In this document: one piece after another, positions 50,123-58,016 of the stretch
Layout: every line of letters begins with the position of its first letter
Position numbering within the stretch: position 1 is the stretch's first letter
DNA from: Hyphomicrobiales bacterium
GTDB taxonomy: Bacteria > Pseudomonadota > Alphaproteobacteria > Rhizobiales > Xanthobacteraceae
Length of the DNA stretch: 64,000 nucleotides
NCBI GenBank assembly: GCA_003169835.1
Contig: PNAI01000048.1
Coordinates: forward strand, 56,494 to 120,493
Reading direction: 5' to 3'
The notes under the pieces: generated by a model
Seen by the model: only the letters and a program-made list of their open reading frames with translations
The model's database searches: none
Told to the model about the DNA's origin: nothing
Made by a program: the position numbers and the translations under genes

Positions 50123-51814
50123 ATGATGCTTGGACACAATCGAAAAATGTCGGGTGCGGAGTGCATGGCCGATATGCTGGAGGCTTACGGCGTGACGCAC
50201 GTGTTTCATGTGCCGGCGGTGCTGCGGAAAACTTTTGCCGTGATGGAGACCCGCACCAAGATCAAGCGGCTGCATGTGCATGGCGAGAAGTCGGCTGCCT
50301 ATATGGCGGACGGCTATGCGCGCGCGTCCGGCAAGCCCGGCATCTGCATGGCGCAGGTGATCGGCGCGCTCAATCTCGCGGCGGGCTTGCGCGATGCGTG
50401 GCTCGCGCATTCACCGGTGATCGCGATGACCGGCGGGCGCGAGCCGAAGAACAAATTCCGCAAGGTCTATCAGGAAGTGGATGACGTGCCGGCGTTCGAG
50501 CCGGTCACCAAATTCAATGCCACGGTTGACGATGTGGCGCGCTTTCCCGATATGGTGCGGCAGGCGTTTCGGGTTGCGACATCGGGCACGCCTGGACCTG
50601 TTCACTTACAGTTTCGCGGCAACGAAGGTCAGATCGACGGCGAGGAAGCGGAGATGGAGCCGTTGGTCGAGCCGCAATTCGCGCGCGTGCCGCCGTTTCG
50701 GCCCGAGCCGGACCAGGCGAGTGTGCTCGCGGCATTGAAGATTTTGCAGGATGCGGTGCGGCCGGTGATTGTCGCCGGCGGCGGCGTACGCGCGTCCGGC
50801 GCCGCGCGCGAACTCGTGGCGCTTGCGGAAGCCTTGCAGATTCCGGTCGCGACCTCGCTCAACGGCAAGGATTCCATTCCCGGCAACCATCCGCTCTCGG
50901 TCGGTGTGGTCGGCAGCTATTCGCGCGAGAGCGCGAACAAAATCGTCAATCTCGCCGATCTTGTGTGCTTCATTGGCAGCGAGAGTGGCGGCATGACCAC
51001 ACACTTTTGGGCGGTGCCGAAGATCGGCACGCCCGCGATTCAGATCGACATCGATCCGGAAGCAATCGGGCGGAACTATCCGCTGCAGGCGGGGATCAAT
51101 GGTGACGCGAAGGTGACGCTGGCGAAGATACTCGGAGCTGCCGATAAGTCGAGCGCATCGAAACGCAAAGCTTGGGTTGAAGAGGCGCAAAAAACTTGTG
51201 GCGAGTGGCGCGCGAAGTACAAGGCCGCGCTCGAATCCGATGCGGTGCCGATCCGGCCCGAGCGCATCTGCCATGAATTGTCGCTGCACGTGCCGGACAA
51301 CGCCATCGTGGTGGTCGATACCGGCCATGCCGGAATGTGGATGGGCGGCATGTATGATCTTAAAAGTCCGACGCAAAGCTACATGCGCAGCGCGGGCCAT
51401 CTCGGCTGGGCGTTTCCGGCTGGGCTCGGCGCCAAATGCGGCGCGCCGGAGCGGCCGGTGGTCACGTTCACCGGCGATGCCGGGTTCTGGTATCACATCG
51501 GCGAAATCGAGACGGCGGTGCGCTGGAAGATCAATGCGGTCACGGTGGTCAACAACAACGGCGGCGGCAACCAGAGCAAGCGCGGGTTCGATCGCGTCTA
51601 TGGCGGTCAGCAGACCGAACAGGCGCGCGAGCTTTGGACGTTCCGCAAGACGAACTTCGCGCGCATCGCCGAGGAGCTGGGCGCGCTCGGCATCCGGGTG
51701 GAGAACGCGAGTGCGTTTCCGGCGGCGCTCGCGCAAGGGCTGGCGGCCAATCGCCCGGTGGTGATCGATGTGGTCACCGACATTGACGCGCTCGCGCCGG
51801 TGGCGGTGGCGTAA
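50123..51814 (+). CDS. Thiamine pyrophosphate-binding enzyme (acetolactate synthase-like)
   Basis: A 563-residue three-domain TPP enzyme. The N-terminal Pyr domain has the conserved Glu in HVHGEKSAAYMADGYARASG; the central domain shows PVIVAGGGVRASGA and a nucleotide-like fold; the C-terminal PP domain has TFTGDAGFWYHIGEIETAVR with the Mg2+ GD...NN pattern ending VTVVNNNGGGNQ. It decarboxylates or ligates a 2-oxo acid; true acetohydroxyacid synthase would have a regulatory subunit gene nearby and none is seen. It shares a transcript with the cyclase upstream, suggesting a 2-oxo acid produced in that pathway. ATG 50123 is followed by another ATG. Confidence 0.9.
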   Translation: MMLGHNRKMSGAECMADMLEAYGVTHVFHVPAVLRKTFAVMETRTKIKRLHVHGEKSAAYMADGYARASGKPGICMAQVIGALNLAAGLRDAWLAHSPVIAMTGGREPKNKFRKVYQEVDDVPAFEPVTKFNATVDDVARFPDMVRQAFRVATSGTPGPVHLQFRGNEGQIDGEEAEMEPLVEPQFARVPPFRPEPDQASVLAALKILQDAVRPVIVAGGGVRASGAARELVALAEALQIPVATSLNGKDSIPGNHPLSVGVVGSYSRESANKIVNLADLVCFIGSESGGMTTHFWAVPKIGTPAIQIDIDPEAIGRNYPLQAGINGDAKVTLAKILGAADKSSASKRKAWVEEAQKTCGEWRAKYKAALESDAVPIRPERICHELSLHVPDNAIVVVDTGHAGMWMGGMYDLKSPTQSYMRSAGHLGWAFPAGLGAKCGAPERPVVTFTGDAGFWYHIGEIETAVRWKINAVTVVNNNGGGNQSKRGFDRVYGGQQTEQARELWTFRKTNFARIAEELGALGIRVENASAFPAALAQGLAANRPVVIDVVTDIDALAPVAVA

Positions 51815-51820
51815 GGGACA

Positions 51821-52612
51821 TCACAGCGCGCGCATGATCGATTGGATTTTCGGCCAGTTCTCGCGGCCGGACTGCTTCATCAGTGTGAGATATTTTTCGT
51901 TGTCCCAGCGCGTGATCGCTAACTGGAAACTCGGCCGCTGCTGCAGGCGGCGATACCAGTCGAGCACGCGCGGATGGTTTTCGAGCACGCCCATGATGTC
52001 GAGGTGATCGAGGCGGAGCACGTAGGGCGTGAAGGCGGCATCCGCGATCGTGTAATCATCGCTGACGAGAAAGCGGTGTTCGGCCAGCGCATCCTCCATG
52101 TCGTCGTATAATGCCAGCATGCGTGCGATCGCGATGCTGAAATGGATCGAGTCCAGTCCCTTCTCGATCACGTCGCGGCGGCGCTCGCGTTTGATCGGAT
52201 CAGGAATGTTCTCCAGCATTTCCTTGCCGGCCTCGCCGCGCGAGAGATATTGCTGGCGGAAGGCCAGGGCGAAACTGATGACGGCAATCCCTGAGTCGTG
52301 CACGCCCTCATCGAGCTGTTTGGTCCATAGCCGCATTTTGGCGCGGCCGAATGGCGTGCCGGGCTTGAGCGGGGGGTCGGGGAAGCGCTCGTCGAGATAT
52401 TCGTTGATGACGTTCGATTCGGGGATCACGATGTCGCCGTCGATCAGCGTCGGCACCACCGCGCGGGGATTGAGTTTTACATACCAGGGCTGTTGATGCT
52501 CGCCGGCGCGCAGATCGAGATGCTTGCTTTCCCATTCGAGGCCCTTCTCGGCCAGACAGAGCCGCACTTTTTGCGCGCAGCTCGACATGTCGTTGTGATA
52601 GAGCTTGAGCAT
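51821..52612 (-). CDS. Glutathione S-transferase family protein
   Basis: A 263-residue GST. The thioredoxin-like N-terminal domain shows LKLYHNDMSSCAQKVRLCLA with the Ser-Ser-Cys active-site region, the cis-Pro VVPTLIDGD and ESNVINEYLDERF. The all-helical domain has DDYTIADAAFTPYVLRL. It is longer than the usual 200-220 by an insert in the helical domain (about 125-160), as in some dehalogenase or isomerase-type GSTs. ATG 52612 is preferred; GTG 52615 is possible. It converges on the TPP-enzyme gene. Confidence 0.9.
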   Translation of the reverse strand: MLKLYHNDMSSCAQKVRLCLAEKGLEWESKHLDLRAGEHQQPWYVKLNPRAVVPTLIDGDIVIPESNVINEYLDERFPDPPLKPGTPFGRAKMRLWTKQLDEGVHDSGIAVISFALAFRQQYLSRGEAGKEMLENIPDPIKRERRRDVIEKGLDSIHFSIAIARMLALYDDMEDALAEHRFLVSDDYTIADAAFTPYVLRLDHLDIMGVLENHPRVLDWYRRLQQRPSFQLAITRWDNEKYLTLMKQSGRENWPKIQSIMRAL

Positions 52613-52781
52613 CACGAAGACTCCATTTCCAGTTTTTAGTGTAGCGTCGTTTTAGTGACGGGGCTTTTGCGCTGCGTTGCAAGTCATGTAGTAAGAAAGC
52701 GCGGATGGGCGCGCAATCTCAAGGGGGCGCCATGGCTTTCCCGAGAGGGACGAATGAAATTCACCGTTAGCGGAGTTAGAA

Positions 52782-53627
52782 ATGAAACTTGCAAGCTATT
52801 TGTCCTACGGCGCGGAAACCTTCGGCGTGGTGACCGGCGACGGGGTGGTGACCCTGGGGGGTAAGCTCAAAGGGGGATACCGGACATTGCTCGAAGCGAT
52901 CGCGGCCGGCGCCTTTGATGAAATCGGCAAAGTCGCAAAGGGTGCGAAGACCGATCAAAGGTTGGACGAAGTCCGATTTCTGCCGGTAATTTCGAACCCG
53001 TCGAAAATTCTGTGCGCTGGCATCAATTACCGCTCCCATGCCGCGGAGACTGGCCGTGAACTCCCCGTGCAACCCAGCATGTTCATTCGCTTTTCCGACA
53101 CGCTGGTCAGCCATGAAGGCGAGATGATTCGTCCGAAGGTTTCGACTAATTTTGATTTCGAGGGGGAACTCGCAATTGTCATCGGACGCGGCGGCCGTCA
53201 CATCAAACCGGATCGCGCGCTGAATCACGTCGCCGGTTACACCTGCTTCATCGACGGCAGCGTGCGCAACTACCAGAAATTTTCGGTGACGTCGGGCAAG
53301 AATTTTCCGGCCACCGGTCCTCTCGGGCCCTGGATGGTGACGGCGGATGAAATTCCCGATCCGACGAAGCTGACGCTTACGACGCTGCTCAACGGCCAGC
53401 AAATGCAGCGCTCGGGCACCGATCAGATGATCTATTCGGTGCCGCAGATCATTTCTTTCTGCTCCGATTTCACATATCTCCACCCAGGCGACATCATCGC
53501 CACCGGTACGCCGGAAGGCGTTGGCCAGCGGCGCAATCCGCCGGTATGGATGAAAGCCGGCGATGTGCTGGAAGTCGATATCAGCAGCATCGGCACCTTA
53601 CGCGTCCGCATCGTGGACGAGAGGTAA
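52782..53627 (+). CDS. Fumarylacetoacetate hydrolase family protein
   Basis: A 281-residue FAH-family enzyme that cleaves or decarboxylates a 2-oxo or beta-diketo acid with Mg2+ or Mn2+. Metal and substrate motifs are ILCAGINYRSHAAETG, NFDFEGELAIVIGRGG, the FIDGSVRNYQKF strand, LGPWMVTADEI and the GTPEGVGQRRNPPVWMKAGD end. It lies upstream of an ABC binding-protein gene on the same strand and fits with the aromatic or organic acid catabolism theme. Confidence 0.92.
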   Translation: MKLASYLSYGAETFGVVTGDGVVTLGGKLKGGYRTLLEAIAAGAFDEIGKVAKGAKTDQRLDEVRFLPVISNPSKILCAGINYRSHAAETGRELPVQPSMFIRFSDTLVSHEGEMIRPKVSTNFDFEGELAIVIGRGGRHIKPDRALNHVAGYTCFIDGSVRNYQKFSVTSGKNFPATGPLGPWMVTADEIPDPTKLTLTTLLNGQQMQRSGTDQMIYSVPQIISFCSDFTYLHPGDIIATGTPEGVGQRRNPPVWMKAGDVLEVDISSIGTLRVRIVDER

Positions 53628-53754
53628 GGTGCGACATCGCGCACGTGAGGCGCGCTTGTTTCAATTGTCGCCACCGGGCATTATGATCGCCACCAACACA
53701 AGGTGACGATCAAGTCGTCGTGCGAAACAGTTGTCAATTCGCGGGAGACGCCGA

Positions 53755-54717
53755 ATGCGCAAACTCATCTTAGGTGCGGTTGCCCTCATCGTTGCGGCCA
53801 CGAATTCGGCCTTCGCAGCGGAAAAGCTCAAGGTCGCAATTCCGCAAAAAGGTTTTTGGGACAGCTCGTGGGTGGAATTCGCCGAGGCCGCCGGCTTTTT
53901 CAAGGAAGCCGGACTCGAGGTTGAATTCTTCTGGACCGAAGGCGGCGCGCAGACCGTGGCGACGGTCGTGTCCGGCAGCGTCGATATCGCGCTCTCGAAT
54001 GGAATTCTCGCTGCGATCAACGCATACTTAAAGGGCGGTCCTGACACGCCCTATCGTATCATCTCGGCCCAGATGACAGGCGCGAATGAGCTGTTCTGGT
54101 ACGTTAAGGCCGACAGTCCGATCAAAAGCCTGAAAGATGTTCCCGAGGGCAAGACCATTTCGTTTTCCTCGCCCGGCTCGTCGTCGAACCTCATTCTGCT
54201 CACGCTGATGCGGCAGGCGGGATCGAAGGGCAAGCCGCTGGCGGTGGGCGGTGCGCCGTCGAGCTACACGCAGACTATGACCGGCCAGGTCGACGTTGGC
54301 TGGTCTGTTGTGCCGTTCGCGTTGCAAGATGAATTGGACGGCAAGATCAGGATCATTGCGCGCGCCCGCGAGGCGACGGAACTGCAAAACCAGACCATTC
54401 GCGTCAATCTCGCCAATCTCAACTCGCTCAAGACCAAGCGCGAATCCATCGTCAAATTCATGCAAGCGTATCAGAAGGCTGTCGATTGGGCCTACACGAA
54501 TCCCAAGGCGATCGAAATGTTTGCGGCGAACATGAAGGTCTCGCAGGCCATCGCCAAAAAGGCGGTGGACGAGTTCTATCCCAAATCCGCCATGCAGATC
54601 GGCGAGGTGCGCGATCTCCAACGCTCACTCGATGACGCGCTCAATTACAAGTTCATCGCCACGCCGAAGACGCCGAAGGATATCGAGGGGCTGTTCGACA
54701 TCGTCTACAAGCCGTAG
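53755..54717 (+). CDS. ABC transporter substrate-binding protein (SsuA/NMT1-like), orphan
   Basis: A 320-residue periplasmic binding protein; the signal peptide ends near NSAFAAE (residue 22). Motifs are KVAIPQKGFWDSSWVEFAEA, SGSVDIALSNGILAAINAYL and GKTISFSSPGSSSNLILLTL. ATG 53755 has GGGAG 8 bases upstream. No permease or ATPase follows, so it may dock with the importer at 39.5-41.9 kb or a distant one. It follows the FAH-family gene by 127 bp. Confidence 0.9.
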   Translation: MRKLILGAVALIVAATNSAFAAEKLKVAIPQKGFWDSSWVEFAEAAGFFKEAGLEVEFFWTEGGAQTVATVVSGSVDIALSNGILAAINAYLKGGPDTPYRIISAQMTGANELFWYVKADSPIKSLKDVPEGKTISFSSPGSSSNLILLTLMRQAGSKGKPLAVGGAPSSYTQTMTGQVDVGWSVVPFALQDELDGKIRIIARAREATELQNQTIRVNLANLNSLKTKRESIVKFMQAYQKAVDWAYTNPKAIEMFAANMKVSQAIAKKAVDEFYPKSAMQIGEVRDLQRSLDDALNYKFIATPKTPKDIEGLFDIVYKP

Positions 54718-55040
54718 AGGCAAGTTCGCGCCGCGATCGGTACGAACCAATTGTCTTCATGCCCTGACGGTTTTGACGCTCTTGCGGTGCTGCGCGTTAA
54801 ATTTTGTACAGGCGTAAGCGGCGAGGCTCCTTGGCTAGTCGAATTCGTCAACTTGGCCAGTGGTTTGCTGGTAGTGTGCAAGCGCGCCACAGTCCCACGG
54901 TTGCCGGAGCTTATCCCACGCTTGGCGCTGCTATATGGATTGGTGGGATCGGGTTTGACTGATAGTTTTTGTTTTCATCGGCGGACCTGCCCAGCGGCGG
55001 GACGCTGAAGTGCACGTTTGTAGCATTCGAAGGCCTGCGT
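54718..55040. other. Intergenic region upstream of the efflux operon
   Basis: This stretch of about 320 bases has no convincing gene. Frames across it lack starts with ribosome sites. It should contain the promoter of the RND efflux operon, but I can assign no clear -35/-10 pair or palindrome. Confidence 0.5.
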
Positions 55041-56516
55041 ATGCCTCTGTCCGTGTTTCAGCATTCGGTGCACGCGAGCCGCTTTCGCGGCTTGATTTCG
55101 GTTATTTCAGGATTTGGCCTGCCGCTGTTGCTCTGCGGATGCCTGATCAATGCGGAAAAACCCGACGCCGCGCTCGATGTTCCCAATGCCTACGGCGCGC
55201 GCACTCGCGGCCCCGATGCGGCGCTGCCGACGCCCGACTGGTGGCGCGGCTTCCGTTCTAAGCAGCTTACCGAACTGGTCGAAGAGTCGCTCACCTCCAA
55301 TCTTGATATCGCGGCGGCCATTGCGCGGATCGTGCAAGCGGACGCGCAGGCACGGGTCGCGGGCGCGCCGTTGCTGCCAACTCTCGGGGGGAATGCAGGC
55401 TATACGCGTTCGCGGTCGTCGCAGTCGACGGCCAGCGTTCCGGTATCAACGACAGGTGCGTCGGAGCGCGGCATTTACAACGCGTCCTTGACCGCGAGCT
55501 ACGAGATCGATTTCTGGGGCAAGAACCGGGCGGCACTGCTGGCGGCGCAAGAGACGGCCGCCGCAAGCCGCTTCGATCGCGAAGTGGTCGCGCTCACCGC
55601 GGTGGTGAGCGTGGCCAACGCTTATTTCCAGGTGGTCGCGGCGCAGGAGCGGTTGCGCGTCGCGCGCGAAAATCTGGCCGCCGCGGAGCGGGTGCTGAAA
55701 GTCATCCAGGATCGGTTTGGCGTCGGTACCGCGTCGCAGCTCGATGTCGCGCAACAGGAAAGTCTGGCCGCTTCGCAGCGTGCGGCAATCCCGCCATTGA
55801 ATCAAACGCTGCGGCAAAACACCGCCACGCTCGCTGCGCTGATCGGCCGCCCTCCGGTGCGGGTCACGGTTCGCGCTGCCGGGATGTGGCAGATCGCCAT
55901 TCCGGCGGTGACGCCCGGGCTGCCTTCCGATCTGCTGACGCAGCGTCCCGATATCCGCGAAGCCGAAGCGCAACTCGCCGCCGCGAATGCAAATGTCGTG
56001 TCGGCGCGCGCGGCATTCTTTCCCAGCATTCAGTTGACGGGCCAGGGCGGATACCAGAGCAGCATCCTGCAAAACCTGATGCGGCCGGAGGCGGCGTTCT
56101 TTTCAATGGCCGCCGGTCTCACACAGCCGATATTCGACGGCGCGCTGTTGCAAGGCCAGTTCGATCTGCAAAAGGGCAAACAGGATGAATTGCTGCAGAA
56201 CTACCGCCGGGCCGTGATCAATGCATTCACCGATGTGGAGAAGGCGCTCATTGCGGTGCAGCAGACGGCCGAGCAAGAGCGGCTGCAGCGCGAGGTCGTG
56301 CGCAGTTCGCGGCGCGCATTCGAAATCGCCGAGCAACGATTGCGCGAGGGAACGGTCGATCTGGTGACAGTGCTGCAAACTCAGCAAACATTGTTTCAGG
56401 CCCTGGACAATTTGGCGCTGGTGCGGCTCGCGCGTTTGCAGGCGGTGGTCGGTCTGTTTCAGGCGCTTGGTGGCGGATGGCAGCCGCCTGTGGAAGAACA
56501 GCTCAATATTCGTTAA
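55041..56516 (+). CDS. RND efflux outer membrane lipoprotein (NodT/OprM family)
   Basis: A 491-residue outer membrane factor. The N-terminal signal ends in a lipobox LLCGC, so Cys34 should be lipidated. Two OEP repeats follow: TSNLDIAAAIARIVQADAQA and a second after QRPDIREAEAQLAAANANVV. SYEIDFWGKNRAALLAAQE and LREGTVDLVTVLQTQQTLFQ are family signatures. ATG 55041 is preferred over 54969 because it opens the signal peptide. It heads an operon with an adaptor and two RND permeases, so it forms the outer channel of a drug or metabolite pump. Confidence 0.92.
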   Translation: MPLSVFQHSVHASRFRGLISVISGFGLPLLLCGCLINAEKPDAALDVPNAYGARTRGPDAALPTPDWWRGFRSKQLTELVEESLTSNLDIAAAIARIVQADAQARVAGAPLLPTLGGNAGYTRSRSSQSTASVPVSTTGASERGIYNASLTASYEIDFWGKNRAALLAAQETAAASRFDREVVALTAVVSVANAYFQVVAAQERLRVARENLAAAERVLKVIQDRFGVGTASQLDVAQQESLAASQRAAIPPLNQTLRQNTATLAALIGRPPVRVTVRAAGMWQIAIPAVTPGLPSDLLTQRPDIREAEAQLAAANANVVSARAAFFPSIQLTGQGGYQSSILQNLMRPEAAFFSMAAGLTQPIFDGALLQGQFDLQKGKQDELLQNYRRAVINAFTDVEKALIAVQQTAEQERLQREVVRSSRRAFEIAEQRLREGTVDLVTVLQTQQTLFQALDNLALVRLARLQAVVGLFQALGGGWQPPVEEQLNIR

Positions 56517-56533
56517 TTGCCGCCCACTCGCGG

Positions 56534-56580
56534 GTGAAATTTCGGTAATGTGCGGTCAGTGAAATATCCGTAATGTGCCG
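56534..56580 (+). repeat. Two 22-base direct repeats upstream of the adaptor gene
   Basis: GTGAAAT..C.GTAATGTGC.G occurs at 56534-56555 and 56559-56580, 19 of 22 positions identical and 25 bases apart start to start (about 2.4 helical turns). It lies between the outer membrane and adaptor genes, 27 bases before the adaptor ATG at 56607. It may be a double binding site for a regulator. Confidence 0.7.
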
Positions 56581-56606
56581 CAACTTAACCGCGGGGCGCC
56601 TCAATT

Positions 56607-58016
56607 ATGCCTATACTGGACTGGCGACGGAAACTCAGCTGGTCTGAGATGACGAATAAACGACGCCTATACATGGTTGGTATCCTCGCGGTCGTTGTCA
56701 TCGGCGCGGTCTACATCGCTTTTTCGCAGTTTCAACAGTCGCGCCAGAGTGCGCGCGGCGCGCAAGGTGACGGGCCGGTTCCGGTCGTTGCAGCCGCCGC
56801 GAAACTTGCCGACGTGCCGGTCTATCTTGACGGCGTCGGAACCACGCGAGCGCTCAATACGGTCACCGTTCGCCCGCAGGTCGACGGCAAGCTCATCAGC
56901 GTCCTCTACACGGAAGGAGAAGACGTCAAACGCGGTCAGGTGCTCGCGCGCATCGATCCGACCACGTATCAGGCGCAATATGACCAGGCGGTGGCGAAGA
57001 AGGCGCAGGACGAGGCAACGCTAGCGAACGCTAAGATTGATCTTGAGCGCTATACGAAACTCGCGGCCTCGAACTCCATCGCACGCCAGCAGCTCGATAC
57101 TCAGATCTCGATGGTTGCGCAGCTTGAAGCTCAGCTGAAGGTCGATCAGGCGATCATCGACAATGCCCGCGCCATTCTCGATTACACTTCGATTATCGCG
57201 CCGCTTGATGGACGCACTGGCATCCGCCAGGTTGACGAAGGCAACATCGTCCACGCCTCGGACGCGACCGGCATCGTGGTCATTACCCAGATCCGTCCGA
57301 TGTCGATCTTTTTCACGCTTCCGCAGCAGCAACTCTCGGATGTGAACAAGGCCTTCGCCAAGGGCGCGCTGATGGTTGAGGCGCTTGGTGCCGATAACAA
57401 GACGGTGGTCGATCGTGGCAAGCTCCAGGTGGTCGACAACCAGGTGGACCAGACCACCGGAACGGTAAAGCTCAAGGCCGAATTTCCGAATACGGAAACA
57501 CAGCTCTGGCCTGGTCAGTTCGTCAATGTCCGGATGCTGGTCGATATGCTCAAGCAAGTCGTGGTGGTGCCGACGTCGGCAGTGCAGCGAGGTCCGGGCG
57601 GGACCTTCGTTTATTTGGTCAGCGCGGATAGCACCGTCTCGGTGCAGCCGGTGACCGTCGCGCAACAGGACGAAACCCAGTCCGTGATCGTGCGTGGCCT
57701 AAACGCGAACGCGCGGGTGGCGACGTCGGGATTTGCGCGTTTGTCCGCTGGCGCCAAGGTCGTGGTCACCAATGCCGAGGACGTGCCGGCCGTAACCACC
57801 ACTCCGACTGGCCCCCGCCGCGGCCGCCGTCAGGACGGTCAACAAGGGGGCCAGCAGGGCAGCCAGCAGGGCAGCCAGCAGGGCAGCCAGCAGGGCAGCC
57901 AGCAGGGCAGCCAGCAGGGCAGCCAGCAGGGCAGCCAGCAGGGCAGCCAGCAGGGCAGCCAGCAGGGTGGTCAACGCCGTGAACGCACAAACGCGCCCGC
58001 TGGTCCGTCACAATGA
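56607..58016 (+). CDS. RND efflux periplasmic adaptor (MdtA-like)
   Basis: A 469-residue membrane fusion protein. An inner-membrane anchor (about 22-40) precedes the half-lipoyl motifs VRPQVDGKLISVLYTEGEDV and GQVLARIDPTTYQAQYDQAV, a short hairpin coil (about 118-180), TGIRQVDEGNIVHASDATGI and the barrel GQFVNVRMLVDMLKQVVVVP. The C-terminus carries about ten GSQQ units and a basic tail, which is unusual for MdtA. ATG 56649 is an alternative start. The stop overlaps the first permease ATG (ATGA). Confidence 0.93.
   Translation: MPILDWRRKLSWSEMTNKRRLYMVGILAVVVIGAVYIAFSQFQQSRQSARGAQGDGPVPVVAAAAKLADVPVYLDGVGTTRALNTVTVRPQVDGKLISVLYTEGEDVKRGQVLARIDPTTYQAQYDQAVAKKAQDEATLANAKIDLERYTKLAASNSIARQQLDTQISMVAQLEAQLKVDQAIIDNARAILDYTSIIAPLDGRTGIRQVDEGNIVHASDATGIVVITQIRPMSIFFTLPQQQLSDVNKAFAKGALMVEALGADNKTVVDRGKLQVVDNQVDQTTGTVKLKAEFPNTETQLWPGQFVNVRMLVDMLKQVVVVPTSAVQRGPGGTFVYLVSADSTVSVQPVTVAQQDETQSVIVRGLNANARVATSGFARLSAGAKVVVTNAEDVPAVTTTPTGPRRGRRQDGQQGGQQGSQQGSQQGSQQGSQQGSQQGSQQGSQQGSQQGSQQGGQRRERTNAPAGPSQ
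57858..57965 (+). repeat. Nine perfect tandem repeats of a 12-base unit (GSQQ)
   Basis: GGCAGCCAGCAG is repeated nine times without a mismatch, after one degenerate unit (GGQQ). It codes for a Gln-Gly-Ser tail in the adaptor protein. Identical units suggest recent expansion by slippage, and copy number may vary between strains. The reverse strand shows long open frames that are only shadows of this repeat. Confidence 0.95.
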
